In this document: positions 34,500 to 45,000 of the stretch, one piece after another
Numbering within the stretch: the stretch's first letter is position 1
Layout of the letters: every line of letters begins with the position of its first letter
Notes under the pieces: generated by a model
Database searches by the model: none
The model's input: only the letters and a program-made list of their open reading frames with translations
Told to the model about the DNA's origin: nothing
From: Loripinus fragilis
Taxonomy: Eukaryota; Mollusca; Bivalvia; Lucinida; Lucinidae
DNA: 64,000 nucleotides
NCBI GenBank assembly: GCA_964019695.1
Contig: OZ026524.1
Location: 21,142,210-21,206,209 of the forward strand
Direction of reading: 5' to 3'
Position numbers and translations under genes: made by a program

Positions 34500-35440
34500 T
34501 GTGATTCACAGCTGTTAGCCAATTAAACTTTAAGGTGCCATGGCTCTACATTTATTCTCAGAGTTTATCAAATTGAACAGGAAATAAGTTCTGATTTCTA
34601 GATTGACAAGTAGATCGAGCTACGTAGGAATATAATGTGAATAAATCAGGTTTTCTTTCTATCATTACAGGTTGTCAAACTGGTCACGAAAACCAATGAC
34701 TTATGCGATTTCAACCACATTGGCAGTATTTTTCGATGGCTTCAGATGAATGCAGCTGTACTATGCATTAAAGAAATATACCGCTAAACAAACAGTTTGC
34801 TTACTTACGTGAATTAAACAATATGTTTGTTTTCTTTGTTGACTTTTTAATTTTTCACTAGTGCAACATTAGCTGTTATCACGACGGTCGTGTGTAACCG
34901 GGACCCAGATCCCTGGCCGGGACGGGGTGGGGCGAGGTTACCAACTACATGTATATAAGTGTATGTAGGCACATGCCAATCAAAGGGGTCTTCGTTACTA
35001 AAAATCTGTGAAGGTTTCAAAAATACATGTCTGCAAATGGGTTCATATCTGTCTGGAAATGGGTTGTTAAACTATTAAAATCTATCTATCTATCTATGGT
35101 TTACACGCCGTCCGTCACACTTGACTGTTATAGCGCGGGGGGTTGCGTCTTTTAACATCTACAGCTACATCTATATTGGTACGTTGCTCCGTCACAGTTT
35201 GACGATTATTCAACGGCTTGACTTCTAGTGGTTACGCATAAAAGATGAAATAAAAGAGACTTAAGACAGACAGAAGAAATATATAATAATACACAAGATA
35301 TACAAATGTAGAATAAAAATAAGGAGAAAAGAAAATATGTGTCAAATTTATAAATACATAAAAATAGTTGAGGGAAGAAAGTTAAGAGAAAGTAGTAGCT
35401 GATAGGTACGGCAGCACTGAGGGGACATGTGAAAAAAATA
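34500..35440. other. No gene recognised
   Basis: AT-rich DNA with a short (ATCT)n run at about 35080-35097. Nothing else stands out. Confidence 0.45.
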
Positions 35441-35445
35441 TTTAT

Positions 35446-35611
35446 CTTGTTCCCACGACATAAGATCTCGTTCCCACGACATGATTATCTCGTTCCCACG
35501 ACATAAGATTTCGTTCCCAGGACATAAGATCTCGTTCCCACGACATAAGATCTCGTTCCCACGACATAAGATCTCGTTCCCACGACATAATTATCTCGTT
35601 CCCACGACATA
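35446..35611 (+). repeat. 21-bp minisatellite, about eight units
   Basis: The unit is TCTCGTTCCCACGACATAAG plus A, repeated with few changes (ATTATC replaces AGATC in two units). Confidence 0.85.
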
Positions 35612-35619
35612 TTTGTCCA

Positions 35620-36780
35620 ATGAAAATGAGCCACTATTGACTGTCGCCATCTTCGTTTAGATATGTAAAGGGTAAGCACATTTTGTCACGTTAAACAAGC
35701 TGTTGATTTATTTTAGAACTGTTCTAACATATGCTAGATCAAACGACCCACATTGTAAACATGATCATGCAAAAGCTGATCTGAATTTAAAAGGGTAAAG
35801 TAACTCTAGATCATTATTTGGTAACATCAAACTGATCCATCTTCTTGTCGATCTATTCAATTGATTTCCCTTTCTTATTTAATGATATGTTTTGTACAGA
35901 AAATGACGTCTACTTATTATGTCTGTTGTATATATTTAAACGACTCTCATGGAAGCAAACAATATGTTGGGGGTTGACTGATATGGGTCCATATTGTTTG
36001 CAATAAAGTTTACCAAAGTGCACCAGAAGATGAGAAAACAGCTGACAAATATTGTTAACCCTGGGAAAGGAGTAAAATTAACATTAAAACTAGACTGTAT
36101 ACAATACGTTCTTGAACAGACAGTGCATGCCAAAACCAAAGACAATGACCTGTCCACTCAGCGAATACTTTTTCTTTGTGCGTGGAAAACACTAATGCCT
36201 TTCATTTGTAACTACATGTACCCATTCACTGTACAGTAGATATACAGATTTATCCGGGTTCATGTAAAAGCTGATCTGAATATTCGCTGGGCGCACAGTT
36301 AATTTTATTCGTTCTGTCATGTACGAGATCATATACTTGTACAAGCAAATGGAAGTTCTGTAAAAATTGCAGATTTAGGCAAGCCAAGCAAGTATTCAAG
36401 TGCTGGGCCATTTTTTGTGTTGCATCATATTTTTGAAAGGCTGTACATATAATATAATCGGTCAGTGTACAATCACGTGAAATGTAACAAAATTGCACAT
36501 ATTTCATATTTGTACAAAATTTGAAATCTGTGCAAACTTGAACAGAGTTTATACTATTCTTAAGAGTGTAACAGCAAAGTAAAGCTATCACATGCATTTG
36601 TTAAAACATATTGTGTCAGCTCACATTTGAAAGTATTGTTAAAGTGCATCTAGGCTTCAACTGTGCTTTGGTATAGAAACGTGAAAAGCGACTCACATAA
36701 CTGATTCCAAAGATTTTGCAATTTTGAACATTGTTTTTTCTATTTTAGAACAAAAATCGCAATTGTAGGGCGAAAGGCTG
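35620..36780. other. No gene recognised
   Basis: AT-rich DNA. A short inverted repeat GCAAACAATATG...CATATTGTTTGC lies at about 35957-36002. Confidence 0.45.
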
Positions 36781-36789
36781 GCCACATTT

Positions 36790-37200
36790 TTAATCTTTTT
36801 AACTTTTTCCCAGCTTTACCAAGGAGCACATGCCTTCATATGACATCAACTCTTAACTTGCTTACAATTTTTTTGTTTACAAATTTATTTGCTGTTCTGT
36901 CTTTGAGAAGGGATTTATTTATCGTACATGATTCATTGTTTAGTGTTCCTCCCATTGGATTGTGGGGGCTCTGTGTTTGGGCCTTGTTTTGTTATACATT
37001 ACTTATACTAGTGTCCTTTCTAGTTATGCAATCATCTTGACGATGGTTACTGGTTGCTTTACTTTAATTGTCGTCCTGATGTCTTGTGACTGTTTGTGTT
37101 CTGTGGTTCTTCCTCGCAGTGCCGTGGTGTGATTGTGGCATTTCCTGATCATACTCACTATTTGCGACAGTATATCCTGCAATATACTGTCGCAAACTCG
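36790..37200 (-). repeat. Penelope-family-associated repeat with a perfect hairpin
   Basis: TTTCCTGATCATACTCACTA at about 37141 is the reverse complement of the repeat at 21480 and 37620. At 37161-37196, TTTGCGACAGTATAT and ATATACTGTCGCAAA form a perfect 15-bp stem with a 6-base loop. The rest is dispersed repeat without a recognisable frame. Confidence 0.5.
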
Positions 37201-37609
37201 ACGTCATTATGTAACGTCACGTTTCATTGCCTGGCAAGTGGCTGGCAGCTACAGGCTGTAGGCGCAACATACTACATTTTCACTGCCTTTTTGAAGGAAA
37301 GTGTCGCTTTTGCATTAGAATGGGGATAACTATATTCAAAATTTTCATTTGGGGAGGCATATTGTCTGATAAACGTTCGGAAGTCATGTTGTTTTGCTCC
37401 GCTAACGCGTCACCATTAAACTAAATTTCCGACCGTATATCCAACGATATACGTTTTGAGTACAACTATTCCCTACACTTTTATTATTATAATTATTATA
37501 TATATTTATCATTATTATATTTTTTTACAATTACGCCTCAGATTGAATAGCCTGGCAATGTCGTATATACTAAATAAACTATAAAACACTGAACTTTGCA
37601 AACTGCACA

Positions 37610-37920
37610 TCCTAAATAGTAAGTGAGCATGATCAGGAAATACCACAATCACAAACTGCAGACAAACCTATGGCACCGCAAGGAAGAGCCACACATCAAT
37701 CACGAGACACCAGGAAGACAAACTAAGCAAAGCAACCATCTCTCTCTTCCCCTTCAAGATGATTGCAAAACTAGATGGGACATAAATTAACGTACAACAA
37801 AAATAGAACAATTACAGACTCCCATAATGGGAGTAACAATAAACAACAAGTCAACAACAACAAAACCGCCTTAGAACGGACAGCAACCTAAGCCACTGGG
37901 GGGGGGGGGGGGGGGCTTAA
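37610..37920 (+). repeat. Second copy of the 21480-21640 repeat, without CT expansion
   Basis: The same sequence as 21480-21640 up to CTCTCTCTTCCCC, then unrelated sequence. AACCGCCTTAGAACGG at about 37863 and a poly-G run follow; the GCCTTGGAACGGTCAGTAA family ends recur at 39728. Confidence 0.7.
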
Positions 37921-38184
37921 ATGCATTTTACTGGTACCAAATCTTCGCCATAGATTCTGCTTTTGTTGAAGTACAAGAAATGTTCAGCTCGCATGGAAGC
38001 CTTCTAACTGTTGCAATGTATCATTATGGAGAAACACTCTAACCAAATTAACATACTATGATAAAACAAAGAAAAGAAATCACGTCTAACAGATAGTCAG
38101 AGCTAAAGAAAACCTCAAGTTGAGCCACGATGGGTCCAGCTACAGATAAGCATCAGGCACCAACCCACCAATTAAAGCTTTACG

Positions 38185-39010
38185 TCAGAGCCGTCATAAA
38201 GTCTAAGGCCTTACCCACCGTCGTACAATTAAAGAGGAAACCATAGCTATAAACCATGATTGGGTTTAAAACCAGGCATGCAGACTGTCGCATGACATCC
38301 AAGTTATATCCAACCTTTATATAACGTTTGATAGTCTTTTAGAATGTATCACTAAAATTAGGTTTTCCAACAATTCGTTTGAATTTATCAACTTAATCGC
38401 CATAAAATATAGGTTCTGATATGCCTTGTTGCAGAAGAGTTTTTAATCCAATGTTGTATTTAACAATTAACTCTGAGTGTCTGTGGTAGAATTTAGAAAA
38501 TGCTTTTCGAATTTTATGATATCTATAACATTGTTTTAATAACTTAGTAGTTAAAAATAAGTTTCTGCTGTTGAAGTCATCAACATTAGAACACACTCTT
38601 GCAAAACGAATAAGCTGTGAAATATATACTCCATAGGAAAGGGAGCGAGGAACATCTCCTTCAAGAAATTGGAATTTTACTATTTCAAAATTAAAATCGT
38701 CCTGTTTATCGTAAATTTTAGAAGAAACTATGCCAACTGTTATGGACAAAATCAAGTCTAAAAAAGGATATATCTGACCTACCATTCGTTCAAAATAAGG
38801 ATTATCAATATTAAGTAAGTCATCTAAATATCTGGAGGTGGAGTTTAAAGCTTCAATAATATCAGTTTGATTATTATCTGACAGAGAAAACATGAAGTCT
38901 CTCTCATAACAAAACAAAAACAAATCTGCAACAAGAGGAGCACAATTAGTACCCATTGGAATGCCTACAATTTGTCTATATAATCCTGGGATCCTAATTG
39001 GAGTTGACAT
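38185..39010 (-). pseudogene. Reverse transcriptase fragment, Penelope-like (PLE) family
   Basis: The minus strand encodes a reverse transcriptase core: GIPMGTNCAP (finger/palm motif), SRYLDDLLN (catalytic YLDD), then a PFLDL motif and the conserved basic tail with YRYHKIRKAFSKFY. Relative to the family as I know it, about 20 residues seem to be missing between the YLDD and FLDL motifs. After an in-frame stop at about 38393 the family's C-terminal part continues to about 38185 with one more stop. The N-terminal part is absent beyond 39010. I assign it to Penelope-like elements from motif style; a related RT class cannot be excluded. It is dead: truncated at both ends, deleted and with stops. 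Confidence 0.75.
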
Positions 39011-39059
39011 AACTCATTTTTGTCCTCAAAGCAAGCGCTTTTCTTTATTTTTGACATTT

Positions 39060-39540
39060 TTTGAAATATATTACGGATATGTCATTACCTGGCTTTGTTG
39101 TTCCTGCTTAATTTAGATTGCCTCTTTATGCATCTTTATGAATTTTGTTAAAACGTTTTAAGCAGCCCATTGGAAAGTAAAACTTATTACATCTGCGTTA
39201 AGTCAAATCATGTCCGGCTATCCACAGTGGCTAGTTGTTAAGCTTTTGGTCTGTGTCTCATCTACTCCCATACGTTGTAAATATGATCAGGGTAAGTTCT
39301 TGCATAGACTAAGGCTCGTCGGATCATCGACGAAATAAGTACCAAAATCTCATGGATGAGAATAGGATTTTCACATTTGTAGTTATATTGAGAAATAACA
39401 CTGATGGCCCCTTCCAAATTGACCCAAATTTTGTAGGTTCTCTTTATTTTATGCTCTCTAAACTTACACTGTGCATGATACGTGTAAGTTTATATCAAGA
39501 GGGATTACAGCTAAGCTGCAACCCCTTTTGGTATAAAAGT
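39060..39540. other. No gene recognised
   Basis: Spacer between two Penelope-like relics. Nothing recognisable. Confidence 0.4.
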
Positions 39541-39549
39541 AATCGATAG

Positions 39550-40030
39550 AATCAAGTACCAGGACAAAAACATGGGAACTTGACAAAACACAAGAAAACA
39601 TCACACACAAAAGAGCCAAGAGGCCAGCCCTTTCCCATCAGGTGAACACAAGGCTGCAAAGAACAGACAAGAAAGCATAACAGACACGAAACATAAATAA
39701 CAAAAAGGATCCACAAAAGAAGCACCGCCTTGGAACGGTCAGTAAGAAATATTTTCACTGTAGGGCTTAAAATAATTTTATACTGACCGTTCCAGGTTGG
39801 TATTTCTTTTGTGGATCTATTTGTTTATTTCTTTTGTGGATCTTTTATGTTTATTCTGTCTTGTGTTTGCTATGCATTTGTGCGCGTCTGTTTATATGTG
39901 CCTTGTGGTCACGTGCTGGGAAAGGGCTGACCTCTTGGCTCTCGTTTGTGGTGTCTAACTGTGAGTTTGTCTCTTTCCCATTGGTATCCTGTGTAAGGTG
40001 TGGTACTTGATTCCTGATCTTTGCACCCTT
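39550..40030. repeat. Inverted pair of Penelope-family end sequences
   Basis: 39550-39745 and 39785-40030 carry the same end sequence in opposite orientation: AAGAGCCAAGAGGCCAGCCC versus GGGCTGACCTCTTGGCTCTC, and GGAACGGTCAGTA versus TACTGACCGTTCC, meeting near 39765. A third copy is at 40990-41130 and a short one at 41960-42025. Head-to-head ends are common in Penelope-like arrays. Confidence 0.65.
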
Positions 40031-40239
40031 ACTTACTTTTATGGTACAAACCTCACACTTATTTCTGATGAGGATTGAGACAAATAGATGTTTGGTTCGC
40101 ATGAAAGATCCATAACTTATCGATGTATCATCTCCTAGTAAATACAAATCGAGATTTAAAAAGGAGATAAAACTAAGATAAGGCCTCAACAGTATATACA
40201 ATTGAATACGGGAGTGAAACAAATCCAACAGTTATACAC

Positions 40240-40690
40240 TGGTGGCCCCGACTACAGACACAACACCAGGCCATAACCCTCTCATCTATAGATAAGTCTT
40301 TAAGTAAGAACCGTCAAAGAGTCTGGGGTCCGACCCGTGGGCGTGCAATTAAGGAGGAAAGCAAAGTTGCCAAACGTAATTGGGCTGACCTTCAAGCATG
40401 CAGTCTGTTGCAATACTTTAATGTTATAACCAATTTTCTTATAATGAGAACTTATTTTGAAACACTGCGTTGAAAAAATATTAGAGCCAACAATTTTCTT
40501 TAATTTATACACTAAGTTGCCATAAAAATTCTGGTTCCGAAAGCCCCTGGCACAAGAGAGATTTAAATCCAATATTGAGTTTAGATATTAAAGCAAAGTA
40601 TTGGCGGTAAAATTTAGAAACAGTCTTGCGAAGTTTATGATACGGATGGCCATGTGTGAGACGTTTCTGAGTTAACAGTTTATTGCGAGT
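40240..40690 (-). pseudogene. Second Penelope-like reverse transcriptase relic (C-terminal part)
   Basis: The minus strand encodes the same C-terminal region as the relic at 38185: PYHKLRKTVSKFY, SLLCQGLSEPEF, then after a one-base frameshift near 40520 FYGNLVYKLKKIVGS and FLLNCTPTGR. It is more diverged than the first copy. Upstream (40690-40990) only stop-filled remnants remain. Confidence 0.7.
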
Positions 40691-41149
40691 TTTTTATTTA
40701 CACTTTAGCAAAACAAATTGAGACCAATATTTTTCCAGTGATAAATGTTAAATAATTCTACCCGTTATTGTTGGAGTCATTACCAGGACCACTACAATGG
40801 AACAGAATATAGTTTTTGAATCAATTGAAAGGTCACAATCATAAATGAAAAAAGTCAATAAGCAGTGCTTATTAGATACCCCCGCAAAATAAGGGTCAGT
40901 GAAAAATGATCTCTAAGATAACAATCTGCAATATTTGGTAAGATTAAATGCACAGAACATATATTACACCTAAAAGTTTTTGAACATATATCAAAGTAAG
41001 AAAGAAGGCAAAGATCAGGAATCAATAAAATCAAGCATCACACATGACCCAGGACACCACATGGGAAAGTGACAAAAACACTTTAAAACATCACATCAAA
41101 GAGAGCCAAGAGGTCCGCCCTTTCCAAGCAGGTGCAAAGCTTATATCGG

Positions 41150-41905
41150 AAAACATATCTAACTTCTTATTGCTCTCATTTTGTGAACTATTATTGCTTT
41201 TTGCAGTAACTCCTTCATGCATATGCTCAGTATGTCTACATTATGTAGGTTAAGTCAAAAGTTGTGGTAGGAGTTGATCAACATATGAAGACACTGTCAA
41301 TGCATATATAAAAACATATTAAGGAAAATTGTCTAAGTCCTCATAACTGTCATTTTGTCATTTTTTTATGTTTTGAACCAATCTCCTTCATGCATATCTT
41401 CAATTAGTCTACATTGTGTAGGTAAACTATTGGATTGATTCAGCGAAAGCTGTGGTATGAGTTGATCACCCCCATGTAGGTTTTCTATGCATATACAAAA
41501 GCCATATTAGAGAAAAAATTGTCTAATTCCCATTGCTGCTATCTTGTTAAAAGAAATTGAACCAAACTCCTTCATGCATATGTTCAATGTGTCTACATTG
41601 TGAAGGCAAAATTGCTCCATCCACAGCTGTGGTAGGAGTTGATCTGCACATGAAGGCACTATCATAGCATGAGCATAAACCTTATATAAAAGCCATGGAA
41701 AAAATGTCTAAGTTCTCATAGCTGTCATTTTGTTAAAAATGATTTTTTTCTGAACCAAACTCCTTCATGCAAATGTTCAAAGTGTCTACATTATGAAGGC
41801 AAAGAAACAAATTGCTCCATCAAAAGCTGTGGTAGAAGTTGATCGGCCCGTGTATGCACTATCTTATCATAAGCATAAACCCTATATAAAAAGCCATTTA
41901 GATTT
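41150..41905 (+). repeat. Tandem repeat of about 185 bp, four units
   Basis: Units start with CTCCTTCATGCATATG at about 41208, 41387, 41569 and 41759. They share GTCTACATT(A/G)TG(T/A)AGG, AGCTGTGGTAGGAGTTGATC and TCATA(A/G)CTGTCATTTTGT. Moderately diverged. Confidence 0.8.
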
Positions 41906-42030
41906 ACAAAGGAAATAACTCCAATAGAATAGCCCCCTGGCCCTTACTGTTTTATTAAAAGTATCTGTCAAGTGTGGTACTTGATTGTATCTATTCCTGA
42001 TCTTTGCCACCATTCTTACTTTGTAGATGA

Positions 42031-42966
42031 ATATGTTTGCGTAAATATACAAGATCACGTGTCATAGTAGCTGGTATAGATAGTCAATGGGATATGGATT
42101 TCATGGACATGGTTGACCTATCCAAACAGAATGATGGTGTCAAATATTTCCTGGTTGCCATAGACATATTTTCTCTCTTTGCTCACTGTCAACCCATCAA
42201 AACTAAAAAAGGCGAAGATGTCTTACAGGCCCTCAAACTGATATTATCTGGAACACAAAAAACAAACATGATCAGAACAGATTGAGGCCAGGAATTTCGT
42301 AGCAAAGATGTCAATGCCTATTTAAAAGGTCAAAATATTCATCACTTTTACGCCTTGAACACTGAAATCAAAGCCAATTATGCTGAAAGACTGATCAATA
42401 CTTTGAAACATAAACTATTTAGATATATGCTAAAAAAACAGAACTCAACGTTATATCAACATCCTACAAGACGCAGTATACAGTTACAATCGTACCATAC
42501 ATCGAATTAAGGGTAAGCCACCAACAAACATCACAAAGGACAATGAAGGTGAGAGTAGACTACAGCAATATATATTAAGGCAAGGCACGGCTAAACGATC
42601 CAACAAAACTTAAGAAAAGGACAAGGAAGAGGTACACATATAAGATTGACCAGACTGAACGTCTGTCTCATGTGAGGAGCTTGTTTGACAGAGAGTATTC
42701 TCAAAAATGGACTGGTGAAATATTCAAAATTCACACCCGGTTTGGACGAGAAGGTGTACCTGTATATACCATACTTGACTGGGATGGTGACAGGGTGGAA
42801 GGCACATTTTATGAATCAGAGTTACAGGCTGTGAACATTGACCCTTCTACGGAATACCACATTGAAAAACTATTAAAGAGACGCTTACGTAACAAACAAA
42901 AAGAAGTCCTGGTGCGTTGGTTACACTGGCCAAAAAATACGGAAGCAGATGTGAAAGACTATTCTT
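42031..42966 (+). pseudogene. Maverick/Polinton-type integrase with C-terminal chromodomain, broken
   Basis: This is an RNase H-fold DDE integrase. The first Asp lies in SQWDMDFMDM, the second in an IRTD motif (42280-42282) and Glu in NYAERLINTLK (42385-42387), 34 residues after the second Asp. An in-frame TGA follows the second Asp directly (42283-42285), replacing a residue, and at least one frameshift lies near 42440. From 42672 an open stretch has FDREYSQKWTGEIFKI, VPVYTILDWDGD and GTFYESELQAV, then a chromodomain-like end with EKLLKRRLRNKQKEVLVRW. The N-terminal zinc-binding part is missing upstream of 42031. The protein cannot be functional as it stands, although catalytic residues and the chromodomain are still readable. 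Confidence 0.85.
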
Positions 42967-42982
42967 AACCCTCATCTCAAAA

Positions 42983-43036
42983 TCACGTGACTGAGACACT
43001 TATAAATAACCTGGCATTGTCATTCAGAGCTCAGTC
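42983..43036 (+). promoter_or_regulatory. Core promoter of the TBP-like gene: TATA box and initiator
   Basis: TATAAATA at 43001-43008 is a canonical TATA box. A TCAGT initiator-like motif at 43031-43035 puts a start site at about 43033, some 32 bp downstream, the expected distance. The ATG follows at 43046. A CACGTG E-box lies at 42983-42988. This is inferred from motif and spacing only. Confidence 0.55.
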
Positions 43037-43045
43037 ATCATCAAC

Positions 43046-43570
43046 ATGAAGATTACTTATGTTGTATATAGCGCTCATTTAGGTTGTTCTATGGATCTGG
43101 CTGGATTGTGTCAGCGACTATGGAACTGTCGGTATGATCCAAGGACATTTCCAGGACTTATTTGGCAACATCCACTTATTGGTGGAAACTGTTTAGTGTT
43201 TGCCAGTGGTGTCATCAATTGTAATGGAAAGGCAGTTAGCTTTGAAGAGGGCCGTCAGAGATTACGAAAGTATGCCAGAAAACTTCAAAACCTAGGATGT
43301 CCAGTACGCCTCAGAGACACCAAGATCCTTACAGTTTCTGCTAGTCACACCTTAAGTACCGGACTTGACTTAAATAGCTTAGCCCAAGACCGAATCGTTC
43401 TCTATGAACCAGAATTGTTTCCAGCCCTTAATTTTAAAATGGGTTGGATCAATTTTTGCTGTTTCCATACCGGTAAAGTAGTCATCACGGGTATAAGGAC
43501 TATGGCTCAAATCGACGATGTGGTCTGTCCCACCCTGATTGAATTGGAACTCTATAAGCGTAAGAAGTGA
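43046..43570 (+). CDS. TATA-binding-protein-like protein, 174 aa
   Basis: Intact ATG-to-stop frame with a short 5' leader and a TATA box in front. The protein follows the TBP core fold layout of two pseudo-repeats. Repeat 1 (residues about 3-85) has SAHLGCSMDLAGLCQRL, matching the TBP V-N-L-G-C-x-L-D-L strand, then YDPRTFPGLIW (compare Y-N-P-x-R-F in TBP), VFASGVINCNGKAVSFEEGR and RLRKYARKLQNLGCP. Repeat 2 (about 90-174) has YEPELFPALNFKM, close to the Y-E-P-E-L-F-P-G-L signature of TBP, and FHTGKVVITGIRTMAQ. The length equals the conserved TBP core, without the variable N-terminal region. It is too diverged to be a recent host TBP retrocopy, and lies 78 bp after the integrase in the same orientation. 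Predicted role: binding TATA-type promoters in the nucleus. A TBP gene is not part of the Polinton core set I know. Confidence 0.85.
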   Translation: MKITYVVYSAHLGCSMDLAGLCQRLWNCRYDPRTFPGLIWQHPLIGGNCLVFASGVINCNGKAVSFEEGRQRLRKYARKLQNLGCPVRLRDTKILTVSASHTLSTGLDLNSLAQDRIVLYEPELFPALNFKMGWINFCCFHTGKVVITGIRTMAQIDDVVCPTLIELELYKRKK

Positions 43571-43649
43571 GTGACATGAGGAAAAAACACAAGTCATGGA
43601 ACATTCACAGGTTTACCGGTCTATACACTATTTGATAGAGGTGAGCAGT

Positions 43650-43852
43650 AGGGGTACAGCGGTAGTACACTCAGGGTACAGTGGGGTACAGTCAGGGTAC
43701 AGCAGGGGTACAGTGGGGTATAGTGGGTGCCAGTAGGGGTACAGTCAGGGTACAGCGGGGGTACACTCAGGGTACAATGGGGGTACAGTCAGGGTACAGC
43801 AGGGGTACAGTGGGGTATAGTGGGTACCAGTAGGGGTACAGTGGTACTGGTT
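43650..43852 (+). repeat. GGGTACAGT minisatellite
   Basis: About twenty copies of a 10-11 bp unit, GGGGTACAGT or CAGGGTACAG, with variants TATAGTGGGTACC and TACACTC. It lies between the TBP-like and Rep-like genes. Confidence 0.85.
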
Positions 43853-44022
43853 GTGTGTGTGTGTGTGGTGGTGGTGGTGGTGGTGGTGTGTGTGTGTGCG
43901 TGTGGTGGTGTGTGTATGGTGTGTGTGTGGTGGTGACAGTGGTGGTTGTGGCAGTGGTGTGTGTGTGTGTGTGTGGTGACAGTGGTTGTTGTGGCAGTGG
44001 TTGTGGTGGTGGTGGTAACCAA
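43853..44022 (+). repeat. (TG)n/(GGT)n microsatellite
   Basis: Alternating GTGTGTGT and GGTGGTGGT runs. Open frames through it on both strands are artefacts. Confidence 0.9.
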
Positions 44023-44092
44023 CTTTTACACGAAAGTATATTTGCATTATTGGTCAGGTTTAGACATGTCCAATGAAAAATGATGCCACGTC

Positions 44093-44100
44093 TATATATA
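44093..44100 (+). promoter_or_regulatory. TATA box before the Rep-like gene
   Basis: TCTATATATAGC at 44091-44102 lies about 100 bp before the preferred ATG (44197). An upstream in-frame ATG at 44080 would place this TATA box inside the coding region, which argues for the later start. Confidence 0.45.
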
Positions 44101-44196
44101 GCACACCAGGTGGCGAGTTTCACCCATGTTTATAAGAAAAAACAAGCAGTCTTTACCTCATTTACCTTCAAGTCAGCAGAGAGTACAGTCATAAAA

Positions 44197-45000
44197 ATGG
44201 AAAAGCATATTATTGTATCCAAACAGGAGCTTTGCGGGAGGTCACAGAAGAGCATGAGAATGTTAGAAAATGTTGTTAAGCATAACGCTTTGAACAAAAC
44301 AGGACTTATCAATTACAATAAAGGTGGCGTTAAGGATGGCGTTGGATTTCAGCCTTGCAGTGACAAGTTTGTGGATAATTTCATCTTGCATGTACTGGTG
44401 GCGGACTATCTCATCCACAAGAAAAGTTACGCCGAAGTAGGATCCATAAACAGAACAATACGTGCTATGTTGGAGAGAAATGGGCTCGAAAAGTGTAAAG
44501 TCAAAGCAATCTCTTTATCCAATGCAAATGACATTCCAGCAGAAATTTTGACAAAAATGCCATTTCGAATCGAGGAAAAGGAATGTGACTCAACCGAATA
44601 CAATTTCCAAGACTACAAGATAGCATGTGCCAATGTGGACTACGAGACAGTATTGCAATTTCTAAGGACAAAGGAGTATTGGGAACGAGGACTTTTTCTT
44701 AAAGACATTGACGTCACCATGGATTATGCAGGTAGTTTCGATAGAGAAGAAGTGATTGACTATATGGTTACCAACCATGACTTTCTGTGTCAGGGAGCAG
44801 TTGAAAACGCAACAAAAACTATATTGGACAATAGCCACAAAGTTGGACAGAATTGTTTAACGTACATGGAGACAATAAATGGTATGTCTACGAGGAGTAA
44901 GATTTATAACAAGATGGTGCAGATGCTAGAGTGTAAAGGAGTGCGTGATACTATAGGATGCCATTGGAAGGATTGGGTTTCACAGGAATATGCCAGATAA
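44197..45000 (+). pseudogene. Large element protein, first part open (268 codons); possible rolling-circle Rep-like protein
   Basis: I prefer the ATG at 44197 (ATAAAAATGG context) over 44080 because of the TATA box between them. I do not recognise the protein with certainty. Three features recall the Rep_trans type of replication initiator: KDIDVTMDYAG at 44701-44733, STRSKIYNKMVQMLE around 44887-44931 with a Tyr and Lys two apart, and an RAEVTFYC segment just after the first stop. The N-terminal 160 residues, rich in Lys, Glu and Asn, have no family I know. The frame ends with TAA at 44998, but similar codon character continues in shifting frames to about 46705, so this is the start of a larger broken gene. 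Rep function is a hypothesis only. Confidence 0.4.

Noticed and set aside
42037..42045. A genuine start of the integrase here
   Set aside because: The codon is TTG, and the family's N-terminal zinc-binding region is missing. The gene is truncated upstream.
43727..44123. His/Thr-rich and Val/Cys/Gly-rich frames on both strands
   Set aside because: They translate the TG/GGT microsatellite and the neighbouring GGGTACAGT minisatellite.
44080..44196. Upstream start for the Rep-like gene at 44080
   Set aside because: A TATA box at 44093-44100 falls inside this extension, and the ATG at 44197 starts a more protein-like sequence.
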